NCBI RefSeq assembly: GCF_000671395.1
Contig: NZ_AQQY01000006.1
Coordinates: 179,670 to 243,669, forward strand
Direction of reading: 5' to 3'
Length of the DNA: 64,000 nt
From: Actibacterium atlanticum
Lineage (GTDB): Bacteria; Pseudomonadota; Alphaproteobacteria; Rhodobacterales; Rhodobacteraceae
Below, one piece after another: positions 7,985 through 16,121 of this stretch (positions are counted from its first letter, which is position 1; each line of letters begins with the position of its first letter). Below the pieces are notes generated by a model. It was not told the origin of the DNA. It ran no database searches and worked only from the letters and a program-made list of their open reading frames with translations. The position numbers were made by a program, and so were the translations under genes.

Positions 7985-8688
7985 GCGATCTGAGCTTCCC
8001 GCCATTGATGTCCGGGCATGCGGTGTCTGCCTCTGAAGACCCGTTTGATACAGCTTGCGTAAAAGCCACCATGGGCTGTGATGCCGGGTTGATCGTCTAT
8101 CGCCTTGAAGCCGACCATATGGCCGCCGCACTGGTTTTTGCACCCGAAGTGCCCTTGGCGCAGGCCATGGCGATGTTGCCTACTTGTGGGGTCGGGTTTC
8201 AGAACGCGTTGGGCGCCTTGGCGCCGCCAGAAGTGGCGGTACATCTGGAATGGGGCGGCGCGATCCGGGTGAACGGCGCGCGCTGCGGCCGGCTGCGCGC
8301 AATGGCCAGCACCTTGGACCCGGAACAAACACCGGACTGGCTGGTGGCTGGGTTCGAACTGGACCTGCTGCCGCAAGACGACGATCCGGGCATCACCCCC
8401 GACCGCACCGCGCTCTATGCCGAAGGCTGCGCGGATGTGCCCGCACCTTTGCTGCTCGAAGCCTGGGCGCGCCACACGTTCAACTGGATCGCCCGCTGGG
8501 AGTCAGAAGGCGCCAAACCCCTGCATGCCGAGTGGCGCGGGCTGGTACACGCACTGGGCGAGGAGACGCAGCAAGGCTCCTTGTGTGGCACTTTCCTGGG
8601 TACGGATGACCAGTTCGGCATGTTGCTGCGCGACCCGGACACAACCCATCTGATCCCGCTCAGCGCCCGGTTGGAGACCTCGTCATGA
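7981..8688 (+). CDS. biotin/lipoate-protein ligase-like protein (DUF4444 type)
   Basis: A 235-residue protein resembling the catalytic domain of biotin/lipoate protein ligases. The segment VHLEWGGAIRVNGARCGRLR corresponds to the W-P-N-D lysine region of true ligases, but the family's GRGRxxR biotin-adenylate loop and the catalytic Lys are not evident, so enzymatic activity is doubtful. The C-terminal half (TFNWIARWESEGAKPLHAEW onwards) matches a DUF4444-like extension. It overlaps the Mrp gene by 4 bases and DUF6505 by 4 bases, so it is translationally coupled. A binding or scaffold role in formate dehydrogenase maturation is an inference. Confidence 0.72.
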   Translation: MSDLSFPPLMSGHAVSASEDPFDTACVKATMGCDAGLIVYRLEADHMAAALVFAPEVPLAQAMAMLPTCGVGFQNALGALAPPEVAVHLEWGGAIRVNGARCGRLRAMASTLDPEQTPDWLVAGFELDLLPQDDDPGITPDRTALYAEGCADVPAPLLLEAWARHTFNWIARWESEGAKPLHAEWRGLVHALGEETQQGSLCGTFLGTDDQFGMLLRDPDTTHLIPLSARLETSS

Positions 8689-9170
8689 AGCTTGCCCGCG
8701 CCATCCATTTCGACGAAAGCGATCAACGCATTTTTCATAATCCGGCCCGCACCGGCGAATGGTGCCTGCCGGGAGGTTTCGAGTTTTCGAACTGGACCGA
8801 AGATGACCTTGTCGGCAAGGCCCGACAGGCTTTTGCCAACGGCTGGTTGGGTCTGGAGACATCAGGCCGGGTGACCTTTGTTGCGGTCACACAGATCGAA
8901 GAGGCCGAGTTAAGCGCGCTGACGGACCTTCTGGCCCAGCACTTCGTGACCTATTACGGCGCTCCGAATGTGGAGGCGGCCCGCCCCGTCGCTGCCGAGG
9001 AATTGGCGCATATGGTCGAGCTGTGCGAAGATCATGATCCAAACACGCTGCTGACGGTTGCGCGCGAGTTGACCGAGGCCGGTGTGCGCGAAGCCTTTCG
9101 CGCCATCCAGCCTCAGGATGCAGGGTTGGAGCAGTTCGCCATTCACGGCTCCGTCGACGAAGAAAGCTGA
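8685..9170 (+). CDS. DUF6505 family protein
   Basis: A 161-residue protein starting MKLARAIHFDESDQRIFHNP, of the DUF6505 type found in Rhodobacteraceae. A conserved core, NPARTGEWCLPGGFEFSNW, is followed by an alpha/beta region with GWLGLETSGRVTFVAV. No signal peptide, no membrane segment and no known catalytic motif. It is the last gene of the DUF6494-Mrp-ligase-like run and overlaps its neighbour by 4 bases. Function unknown; its constant company suggests one process shared by all four. Confidence 0.72.
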   Translation: MKLARAIHFDESDQRIFHNPARTGEWCLPGGFEFSNWTEDDLVGKARQAFANGWLGLETSGRVTFVAVTQIEEAELSALTDLLAQHFVTYYGAPNVEAARPVAAEELAHMVELCEDHDPNTLLTVARELTEAGVREAFRAIQPQDAGLEQFAIHGSVDEES

Positions 9171-9175
9171 AGCAA

Positions 9176-9217
9176 GGCTTGGCCGGGCCTGCCATTTAGG
9201 CCGGCCCGGCCAAAGCC
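9176..9217. terminator. bidirectional hairpin between DUF6505 and tupA
   Basis: Strong GC-rich inverted repeat, GGCTT-GGCCGGGCC against GGCCCGGCC-AAAGCC with a short loop, in the 50-base gap between two convergent genes. It likely stops transcription in both directions, though no long T-run follows on either strand. Confidence 0.7.
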
Positions 9218-9220
9218 GCG

Positions 9221-10027
9221 TTACCGCGGCTGGGCGTTGAACACGAAAAGACCTTCGCCATTGATCTGATAGCCATTGATCAGCTCTTTGGCGGTGTCCG
9301 ACACCAACCAGCCCTCAAGTGCGATGGCCATATCATGTTTGACGTGGCCATGTTTGTCAGGGTTCACCGGGATATAGGCATATTGGTTGAACAGGACCGG
9401 ATCGCCCGCATAGAGCAGTTCCAAGCCCCGCTTATTGCCAAAATTCAGCCAACTGGCGCGGTCCGACATGACATAGGCGTCCATCGCTGCCGCCGTGTTC
9501 AGCGCCGTCCCCATGCCCGCGCCCACCGCCCGGTACCAGCTGTCAAAGCCATCGGCCTGCAGACCTGCCTCCAACCAAAGGCTGAGCTCTTTCTTATGGG
9601 TGCCGCTGTCATCGCCACGGCTGACAAAAGGGGCTTTGACCCCGGCAATCTGCCGCAAGGCCTGCACCGCATTCGCGGCCCCCCTGATCCCGGCCTGATC
9701 TGAACCGGGGCCGACAAAAACGAAATCATTATACATGATCTCGCGCCGATAGGTGCCGTTGCCCTCGGCCAGAAACGCCTCTTCGGCCTTGCGCGAATGC
9801 ACCAGAATTGCATCCACATCCCCCGCAGCCCCAAGGCGCAGCGCCTGCCCCGTGCCCACGATCAACAGGTGCACCTCCAGCCCAAGGTCCCGCTTGATCG
9901 CAGGCAAGAGCACCTCTGACAGGCCCGAGTTGTGAAACGAGGTCGTCACCGCCATCTTCATTTCGGCAGCGTTCAGTCCAAACGCCATCGCCAGCCAGGC
10001 TACCGCCCCACACATCATCTTCTTCAT
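9221..10027 (-). CDS. tupA: tungstate ABC transporter, periplasmic binding protein
   Basis: A 268-residue exported solute-binding protein (signal peptide to about LNAAE, residue 22). The mature start MAVTTSFHNSGL matches the TTT-x-x-x-x-S-G-L oxyanion motif of TupA, which binds tungstate very tightly. Other family segments are IVGTGQALRLG, AILVHSRKAEEAFL, and EIMYNDFVFVGP. It is the last of three coupled genes with an ATPase and permease (4-base overlaps). Together with the neighbouring formate dehydrogenase it implies tungsten supply to that enzyme. A molybdate specificity cannot be excluded from sequence alone but fits less well. Confidence 0.88.
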   Translation of the reverse strand: MKKMMCGAVAWLAMAFGLNAAEMKMAVTTSFHNSGLSEVLLPAIKRDLGLEVHLLIVGTGQALRLGAAGDVDAILVHSRKAEEAFLAEGNGTYRREIMYNDFVFVGPGSDQAGIRGAANAVQALRQIAGVKAPFVSRGDDSGTHKKELSLWLEAGLQADGFDSWYRAVGAGMGTALNTAAAMDAYVMSDRASWLNFGNKRGLELLYAGDPVLFNQYAYIPVNPDKHGHVKHDMAIALEGWLVSDTAKELINGYQINGEGLFVFNAQPR

Positions 10028-10737
10028 TCGACGATATCTCCTTTGATAAACGCGCGCGCTTGGGCGGACGGGGGATGATCAAAAAATGCCCGGGCCGGGC
10101 CGAAAGCCTGCACCTTGCCGTGCAGTAAGAACAGCACCTCATCCGCCAGTCGCCGGGCCTGCCCCATGTCATGCGTGGACATCACCAACCGGGTTCCCGC
10201 CGCAGCGGCAGCGACCAGGGTTTCTTCGATTTCGCGGGTGGCGCGCCCATCCAGCGAGGCGCAGGGTTCATCAAGAAACAAAACCTGTGGATCACGGATC
10301 AATGCGCGGGCCAACGCCAGCTTTTGCTGTTCACCGCCAGACAGAACCGTGGCCTGTCGATCCAGCGCATCCTGCAACCCGACCCGGGCTGCCCAGTGAT
10401 CGGCGCGGTCCCGGGCTTCGGCGCGCGCGACCCCTGACAGGCGCAACGGATAGGCCAGATTGTCCCGAACCGTGCGGCGCATCATGATCGGTGACTGAAA
10501 TACAAAAGCCTGTTTTTCAAAGGTTTCATGCATCGGCACAGCCCAGCGCACCTGCCCCGCGCTTGGGCACTCCAGCCCATGCAACATGCGCAGCAAGCTG
10601 GTCTTGCCCGACCCGTTCGGGCCCAGCACGATGGTCACCCCCTTGGCGCCAAGCGAAACATCGACAGGCCCCACCAAGAGCTTACCCCGGAAGCGCAGCT
10701 CGGCACCTTCAGCACGCAGAGGCAAGATCGACGTCAC
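10024..10737 (-). CDS. tupC: tungstate ABC transporter, ATP-binding protein
   Basis: A 237-residue ABC ATPase that powers the importer. Walker A GPNGSGKTS is near residue 38, the signature LSGGEQQKLALARAL near 133, Walker B VLFLDEPCASLD next, and the switch His in STHDMGQA. Q-loop AFVFQSP is present. The family normally pairs with ModB/TupB-type permeases, as here. Its start overlaps the permease stop and its stop overlaps the tupA start, each by 4 bases. Confidence 0.88.
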   Translation of the reverse strand: MTSILPLRAEGAELRFRGKLLVGPVDVSLGAKGVTIVLGPNGSGKTSLLRMLHGLECPSAGQVRWAVPMHETFEKQAFVFQSPIMMRRTVRDNLAYPLRLSGVARAEARDRADHWAARVGLQDALDRQATVLSGGEQQKLALARALIRDPQVLFLDEPCASLDGRATREIEETLVAAAAAGTRLVMSTHDMGQARRLADEVLFLLHGKVQAFGPARAFFDHPPSAQARAFIKGDIVE

Positions 10738-11438
10738 CAGCGTCCCTCCGTCTCGGTGCGCGACAGGTTATGGATCGCGAAGTTGATCACAATCGCCATC
10801 GCGATCAGGATAAATCCCAGCGCCAAGGCCAGCGCGAAATCGCCCTTGCCTGTTTCCAACACGATGGCGGTGGTCAGCACCCGGGTGACATGTTCGATGT
10901 TGCCGCCCACGATCATAATCGCGCCAACCTCGCCTATTGCCCGTCCAAACCCGGCCAGTGCAGCTGTCAGCAAGGCCCGCCGCCCATCCCACAACAGTGC
11001 TGCGATCCTTTGTCGTTTGGTCGTGCTGAGCGAAATCAGCAGATCATGATATTCAGACCACAATTCGCGCAATGACTGATGTGCGACCGAAGCGATCAGA
11101 GGCACGATGATCACCACCTGTGCGATCACCATGGCCCAGGGCGTGAACAACAGACCCAGAACCCCCAAGGGGCCACCGCGCGACAGGATGATGTAAACAA
11201 TCAGGCCAACAACGACAGGCGGCAGGCCCATCAGCGCGTTCAGCGTGGCCACAGTAAGCCGGCGAAACCGGAACCGTTGTACCGTCAGCACCGCCGCCAA
11301 GGGCAAGGCGATCATCGAGGCAATGAGCAACGCCGACAACGTCACCCGCAACGACCGCAAAGAGATTTCGACAAGGTCAGGATCCAGCGTCACTACCAGC
11401 CAAACGGCCTGACGCATGCCTTCCCACAGTTCCCCCAT
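10734..11438 (-). CDS. tupB: tungstate ABC transporter, permease
   Basis: A 234-residue inner-membrane permease with about five to six hydrophobic helices and the EAA-type coupling loop (around ATLNALMGLPPVVVGL and FGRAIGEVGAIMIVGG). The latter segment is typical of TupB/ModB permeases. First gene of the tupBCA operon. The 190 bases upstream carry its promoter; no regulator gene is adjacent. Confidence 0.87.
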   Translation of the reverse strand: MGELWEGMRQAVWLVVTLDPDLVEISLRSLRVTLSALLIASMIALPLAAVLTVQRFRFRRLTVATLNALMGLPPVVVGLIVYIILSRGGPLGVLGLLFTPWAMVIAQVVIIVPLIASVAHQSLRELWSEYHDLLISLSTTKRQRIAALLWDGRRALLTAALAGFGRAIGEVGAIMIVGGNIEHVTRVLTTAIVLETGKGDFALALALGFILIAMAIVINFAIHNLSRTETEGRW

Positions 11439-11628
11439 GCCTGGTCGCCCTCCCTTGCAGCCGTCGTGGTCTTGTTTTCTTTTCGACAGACCACAACCGG
11501 ATCAAGCGCGGAAGGGGGCGCGTATGTCAAACTGTTCAGAAGGGCAAAATTCCCAGTCTTTCTGAGATGATGCACGCCAGCGTGGACATTTTGACCACTT
11601 CACTGATGCGCACCGCCCTAAAGGCAGC
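11439..11628. promoter_or_regulatory. tup promoter region and end of cbb operon
   Basis: A 190-base gap on the leftward strand between the last cbb-linked gene and tupB. I see GGGAGGG before tupB but no clear terminator for the upstream operon and no recognisable tungstate-sensor site. Confidence 0.35.
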
Positions 11629-12033
11629 TTATCCATCGCGCCGGTGCAAAGACACGACTTTAGGCCCCTCCAGCGCGGCTTGTTGCAGCCGGGGGGCTAG
11701 CAAGTCCTCGAAATCCTGCCGAACAGCCGCCACCACTTTACCAGCCCCCCCATGATAGTAGCGCAGCTGGCACAACACGGCTTCGTGCAGGCCGCGATCG
11801 GGTTTGGGGGCAAAGTCAACCCAGGCGGCGATGGGCATGTCATTCAGACTGCGGTCCACAACCACCCAGGCATTGGGCTGCAGGATCAAATCCAGCATCG
11901 GCAAACCGCGCAAGGGCAAGCGCATGGCACCACGCGCCCGCTGCAATGCTCGGGACGCCGTGTTATAGTCGCGCGCTTCCACCTGCGTTGGCCAGGCAGA
12001 CAGTGCGGGAAGCTCGTCATGCCTTGTGTACAT
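11629..12033 (-). CDS. cbbO-linked conserved-looking protein of unknown function
   Basis: A 134-residue soluble protein with no motif I can name. It has an Arg-rich helical start (TASRALQRARGAMRLPLRG), a beta-rich centre (WVVVDRSLNDMPIAAWVDF) and a region RGLHEAVLCQLRYYHGGAG. It follows the 103-aa gene by 18 bases and is the last gene of the RuBisCO operon. Coding is supported by normal GC-rich codon use and by the lack of room for anything else. A role in RuBisCO assembly or repair is only a guess from the operon. Confidence 0.65.
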   Translation of the reverse strand: MYTRHDELPALSAWPTQVEARDYNTASRALQRARGAMRLPLRGLPMLDLILQPNAWVVVDRSLNDMPIAAWVDFAPKPDRGLHEAVLCQLRYYHGGAGKVVAAVRQDFEDLLAPRLQQAALEGPKVVSLHRRDG

Positions 12034-12051
12034 ATCCCCAGTATGAGGGGA

Positions 12052-12363
12052 TCAGCCGTCCGCGGCAAGTTCTGCCTCACCGCTCCAGCCCGCCGCGCGT
12101 GCATCCAGGATTGCCTGCGCCTGAATGTCCATAAATCGGGCACGCAGATCATCGGGCAGGTTCGAGGGCAGGAACCCATATTTGTCCCACTCGGCGCTGA
12201 CTTTGCGCCACAGGTCCTCGATTCCAGCCGTTCGCCAGCCTTCGCAGGTTTCGGTCGGTGGGATTAGCCCAAAGACCCAGGCATCGCGGACAATTTTGCC
12301 CGTGGCGGTCATCCCGCCCTGAATATCCTTGTCGATTCCGGCATAGCACTTTTGAACGGTCAT
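12052..12363 (-). CDS. cbbO-linked small protein of unknown function
   Basis: A 103-residue soluble protein, eleven bases downstream of cbbO, preceded by GGAGCG. Visible features are an N-terminal CYAGIDKDIQGG and a helical, Trp-rich centre (CEGWRTAGIEDLWRKVSAEW). No signal or membrane segment. The spacing says it is cotranscribed with cbbLSQO. I do not recognise the family; it could be an accessory to the CbbQO RuBisCO activase or a metabolically linked protein. Confidence 0.68.
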   Translation of the reverse strand: MTVQKCYAGIDKDIQGGMTATGKIVRDAWVFGLIPPTETCEGWRTAGIEDLWRKVSAEWDKYGFLPSNLPDDLRARFMDIQAQAILDARAAGWSGEAELAADG

Positions 12364-12374
12364 TGGTCGCTCCT

Positions 12375-14714
12375 TTAGCTGGTCAGAGATGCAAAGAGAG
12401 TTGGCAGTTTCTCGGGTAGCCGATCCACGTGATCGACCACGGTAAAGTTGTTTTCACCAAAGATACGTTTGACATAGGTATCGGCCTGCGGGTCCAGCGT
12501 CAGGCAATAGGTCATCACCCCCTTGGACCACAGTTCCTCGACGGCCTTCTTGGTGTCATGGCGCAGGTGTTGCGGATCACGTTCGTCGATGTCGGCTGGC
12601 GCACCGTCGGTGACCAGAATGACAAGCTTGCGCCGTTCGGGCTGTGTCATCAGGTCAGCCGCCGCATGGCGCAGCGCCGCGCCCATGCGGGTCGATAAGC
12701 CGCCCTTCATCCCCTGCAGCCGCGCTTTGGCCTCGTCATCGAACCGTTGGCTGAAGTCCTTGAAACGATAGTAGTGCACATCGTGCCGCCCGTCGGACGC
12801 AAACCCCTGCACCGCAAACGGATCACCAATGCCATCAATCGCGGTGGCCACCAGCGTGGCGGCCTCACGCGTCAGCTCCAGCACCGTCTTTTCCGAACCA
12901 TCCATCGTGTCATTGGTGCTTTCGGACAAGTCCAGCAGCACCGTCACCGCCAGATCGCGGGATTTGATCACGTTGCGCATGGTGATGCGCGGGTTGGGCT
13001 GTTCGCCCATGCGAATGGCGATCATCGCATCGACGGCAGCGTTAATGTCGATCTCGTCGCCATCCTCCATCCCGCGCACGCGCTGCACACCCGCTGGCGT
13101 CAGCAGGTCAATGATCTGTCGGATGCGGTGGGCAATGGGTTTGTGCTCGGTCAGGATGGCATCGACCGCTTCTGGGTCCCCCATGGTGGCACGGCGCTCG
13201 TACACCGTGGCCCAATCCGGGCGATAGAGCTGCACCTGATAGTCCCATTCCTGATAATGATACGGGGCTGAAATAGGCTCCTTCCCCCACATATCGTTGA
13301 AGCTGATCGTTGCCTCTCCCGCGTCCTCATAAGGCATGAAATTATCTTCGCAGATCCAGATTTCCTGTGCGTCGTCCCCGGCCAGCTCGGCGTCAACCTC
13401 ATGCGCCATTTCCAGCACCGAGACATACTTGCGCACTTGGCGCTGGCTGGCGGGAATGTATTCAGCGCCCTCTTTCGACCAGTCAAATTCTTCAAACGCC
13501 CAGATGAACCGGTTGTCATCGCGATACGGGATGCGGATCGAATTCAGCACCCTTAACGAGGGCACGTCGCGGGTGCTGGCGAAGATGTGGTACAGCTCCA
13601 TTCCGAAATCCCACGACAGCTGATTGTCCAGCGCGCGGGCGCCAATTTCAGCATGAAACCGCGCGCCCAGATCGTTCAGATCTGCGCGGCCCGTGTCGAT
13701 GGTCGGGTCCAGCAGCAAATGCGCCATGCGTTCCAGCGCCTCAACGGTCGGGTGTTCGGCGGGCGGATGTTCCAGCGCCAGCAAGGTGCCCCACAGTTTG
13801 GCCAGACCGGGGAAATCGCGGGCCGCGCAATATTCGACGCGGGCATCTTCAACCACGCCGATAAAGAACATCTGCGCCGGGGTCAGTTGCTCGGCTGAAA
13901 CCGCAGCACTGGTATATTCCAGATGCGCCGCCTGATGGGCAACCTGCGCGCGATAGAGTTCAAGCCCGTCCATCCCGCCGATCGGGTCCACCGCATCTGG
14001 CAGATGCATGATCAGCTGGTCGATATAGGGTTTGAACCCCTCGTAATCGGCCGCTGTGGGGCGCAAGAAAAAGTCCCGCCCCCACAGGGCGCGCAGGTAA
14101 AAGTTCAGCTTGCGCTGGCTATCTATGAACAGCGTTCCGCGACGCTCTCGCTGCAGAATTTTCTTGGAATCCGCGCTTTCCAAGGCAAAGTATTTCGTCA
14201 GGTTCGGCAGATCACGGCGATAGGCCTCGGCCCCGAAATTGGCCCAGCGTCGCAGGCCCGACAGGGTAAGTTTGCTCAGCAGCTCGTCGATATGGGTCAG
14301 CATGGGCCGCAGCCCGCGCGCCGCCTTGGCCGAGATTTGGTGGATCAACGCCAGATAGCCGCGCAACAGTTCCGGATCGCCCAACCGGCGCGCTGCCGTG
14401 GGCAACGATGAAAACAGCAAGGCAATCACCTCGCCGCTGGTCATCGACGACAGTTTCATCGCGGCGTTCAGGCAATCGCGGATGATATCCTCGCCACATT
14501 CCTTTACAACAAGCGGGATGTTTTCAAGAAAGCTCAGGACCAGATCAAAGCCGCGACCCAGGTTGCTTAACCCGCGTGCGCCCTCGGCGTAATCCCTCAT
14601 CCCGGCCGGGCTCATCACCCGCGGGGCGTCATGAAAACTGGCTTCCGCCGCGGCCACCAGATCGGCCGGGGCCTTGGCGAAACTTTCCCGTAGATCGTCA
14701 AAACTCACAGTCAC
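12375..14714 (-). CDS. cbbO: CbbO, von Willebrand-domain partner of RuBisCO activase
   Basis: A 779-residue protein that with CbbQ forms the MoxR-type RuBisCO activase removing tight-binding sugar phosphates from form I RuBisCO. The large helical N-terminal part is followed by a C-terminal VWA domain whose metal-ion site begins LLDLSESTNDT (DxSxS) near residue 600 and includes TDGAPADIDERD. Related to NorD. Start is GTG at 14714, seven bases after GGAGG; upstream in-frame codons have no ribosome site. A strong hairpin separates it from cbbQ. Confidence 0.92.
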   Translation of the reverse strand: MTVSFDDLRESFAKAPADLVAAAEASFHDAPRVMSPAGMRDYAEGARGLSNLGRGFDLVLSFLENIPLVVKECGEDIIRDCLNAAMKLSSMTSGEVIALLFSSLPTAARRLGDPELLRGYLALIHQISAKAARGLRPMLTHIDELLSKLTLSGLRRWANFGAEAYRRDLPNLTKYFALESADSKKILQRERRGTLFIDSQRKLNFYLRALWGRDFFLRPTAADYEGFKPYIDQLIMHLPDAVDPIGGMDGLELYRAQVAHQAAHLEYTSAAVSAEQLTPAQMFFIGVVEDARVEYCAARDFPGLAKLWGTLLALEHPPAEHPTVEALERMAHLLLDPTIDTGRADLNDLGARFHAEIGARALDNQLSWDFGMELYHIFASTRDVPSLRVLNSIRIPYRDDNRFIWAFEEFDWSKEGAEYIPASQRQVRKYVSVLEMAHEVDAELAGDDAQEIWICEDNFMPYEDAGEATISFNDMWGKEPISAPYHYQEWDYQVQLYRPDWATVYERRATMGDPEAVDAILTEHKPIAHRIRQIIDLLTPAGVQRVRGMEDGDEIDINAAVDAMIAIRMGEQPNPRITMRNVIKSRDLAVTVLLDLSESTNDTMDGSEKTVLELTREAATLVATAIDGIGDPFAVQGFASDGRHDVHYYRFKDFSQRFDDEAKARLQGMKGGLSTRMGAALRHAAADLMTQPERRKLVILVTDGAPADIDERDPQHLRHDTKKAVEELWSKGVMTYCLTLDPQADTYVKRIFGENNFTVVDHVDRLPEKLPTLFASLTS

Positions 14715-14745
14715 AGCGCAACCTCCTTCGGATCGCTTGCGATCC

Positions 14746-14782
14746 GGTGTGCGCCCGGCCCTCAACGGGGCGGGCGCGCACC
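14746..14782 (-). other. stem-loop between cbbQ and cbbO
   Basis: A 16-bp stem with one G-U wobble and one mismatch around a 5-base loop (arms 14746-14761 and 14767-14782). It lies in the 81-base gap before cbbO. No T-run follows, so it looks more like a transcript-processing or partial attenuation element than a full terminator. Confidence 0.7.
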
Positions 14783-14795
14783 CTCGGTTTCAGGT

Positions 14796-15629
14796 TCAGT
14801 TCACAAAGAATGTCTCAACCGCCGCCTGCAGCGTCTGGCGCATGTCGGGGTCATCGGTCAGGGGCGTAACCATGGTCATCAGGCAGGCGGCTTGCGGATC
14901 AACGCCTTCGGCGATCATCTGCCCGGCATAAACCAACAAGCGGGTGGAAATCCCTTCGTCCAGCCCGTGTCCTTTCAGGTTCCGGGTGCGATGGGCCACC
15001 TGCACCAGCTTTTGTGCCACATCCGCATCGACGCCGGTTTCGCGGGCGACGATCTCGGCCTCCATGTCGGCCTCGGGATAATCGAAATCCAACGCACCAA
15101 AGCGCTGCTTGGTCGATTGCTTGAGGTCTTTCATCAGCGACTGGTAGCCAGGGTTGTACGAAATCACGAGCTGGAAATCCGGGTGCGCCTCGATCAGCTC
15201 GCCCTTCTTATCCAGCGGTAGCGCACGGCGGTGATCGGTCAGCGGGTGGATCACCACGGTGGTGTCCTGACGGGCCTCAACGACCTCGTCCAGATAGCAG
15301 ATCGCACCGATACGCGCGGCAGTGGTCAGGGGGCCGTCCTGCCACTTGGTGCCGTCCTTATCCAACAAGAACCGCCCCACCAGATCGGATGCGGTCATGT
15401 CTTCGTTACAGGCGACGGTGATCAGCGGGCGCTGCAATTTCCACGCCATATATTCCACGAACCGGGATTTACCACAGCCCGTCGGCCCCTTGAGCATCAC
15501 CGGCATCCGGCGCGCATAGGCCGCTTGGTACAGCGCCTCTTCCGCGCCGGTTACGCGGTAAAACGGCTCTTGTGTGATGCGGTATTGTTCCGCCACATCC
15601 GTGTTCATCTCTTCAACCTGTTGCAGCAT
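14796..15629 (-). CDS. cbbQ: CbbQ, MoxR-type AAA+ RuBisCO activase
   Basis: A 277-residue AAA+ ATPase; hexamers of CbbQ with one CbbO remodel inhibited RuBisCO. Walker [10 protein letters not shown] is near residue 50, followed by the family segment [17 protein letters not shown], Walker [12 protein letters not shown] and sensor region [12 protein letters not shown]. Start ATG at 15629 has GGAG eight bases upstream; a Met seven codons later is an alternative. Placed directly after cbbS as in other form IA (Q-type) operons. Confidence 0.94.
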   Translation of the reverse strand: MLQQVEEMNTDVAEQYRITQEPFYRVTGAEEALYQAAYARRMPVMLKGPTGCGKSRFVEYMAWKLQRPLITVACNEDMTASDLVGRFLLDKDGTKWQDGPLTTAARIGAICYLDEVVEARQDTTVVIHPLTDHRRALPLDKKGELIEAHPDFQLVISYNPGYQSLMKDLKQSTKQRFGALDFDYPEADMEAEIVARETGVDADVAQKLVQVAHRTRNLKGHGLDEGISTRLLVYAGQMIAEGVDPQAACLMTMVTPLTDDPDMRQTLQAAVETFFVN

Positions 15630-15652
15630 GGGAAATACTCCGGGGAAATGGG

Positions 15653-15680
15653 CTGCCCGGCCGAGCGACTGGCCGGGCAG
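15653..15680 (-). other. stem-loop between cbbS and cbbQ
   Basis: A perfect 10-bp inverted repeat, CTGCCCGGCC and GGCCGGGCAG, with an 8-base loop, in the 63-base gap after cbbS. No T-run. It could stabilise the cbbLS part of the message and reduce read-through into cbbQO. Confidence 0.72.
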
Positions 15681-15692
15681 ACTGGGGATCAA

Positions 15693-16049
15693 TCAGACGG
15701 CATTGCCGCGGTAGATCACCATCTCAGTGCCTTTGGACTGGGCGTAATTGTCATAGCCCACCAGTTTGACGTGATTGGCCGGGTGGGCCTTGTGGCAGGC
15801 TGCCGCCTCGCCCAGAATCCGATCCACATCGGTTTCCCCGAACATCGGCAGCTTCCACATGTACCAAAAGTTGTCGGCTGCGTTTTCCGGCTCGGTGTGC
15901 TCAACGGCCGGGTTCCAGCCTTTCGACACGATGTATTCCACCTGTTTGCGAAGGCCCGCCTCGTCCATGTCGGGCAGATAGCTGAAAGTTTCAAACTTGC
16001 GGCTCGAGGTATCGCTCAGGCTCGATTTATAGTCCTGCATGTCACTCAT
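15693..16049 (-). CDS. cbbS: RuBisCO small subunit, form IA
   Basis: A 118-residue small subunit. The pattern [20 protein letters not shown] near the N-terminus, [15 protein letters not shown] in the centre, and [16 protein letters not shown] at the end match form IA (green-like, proteobacterial) small subunits rather than the longer red-type. It caps the large-subunit octamer. Preceded by GGAGCA and 72 bases after cbbL. Confidence 0.96.
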   Translation of the reverse strand: MSDMQDYKSSLSDTSSRKFETFSYLPDMDEAGLRKQVEYIVSKGWNPAVEHTEPENAADNFWYMWKLPMFGETDVDRILGEAAACHKAHPANHVKLVGYDNYAQSKGTEMVIYRGNAV

Positions 16050-16079
16050 GACAGTGCTCCTTGAATTGAGTATCAGACC

Positions 16080-16104
16080 CGGCCCCGACAGAGCGCCGGA
16101 GCCG
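16080..16104 (-). other. stem-loop between cbbL and cbbS
   Basis: An 8-bp stem (CGGCUCCG with CGGGGCCG in the leftward transcript) around a 9-base loop. One pair is G-U in the message but C-A on the other strand, so it folds well only in the cbb transcript. Confidence 0.55.
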
Positions 16105-16121
16105 TGAAAAGCGCGGAGGGA

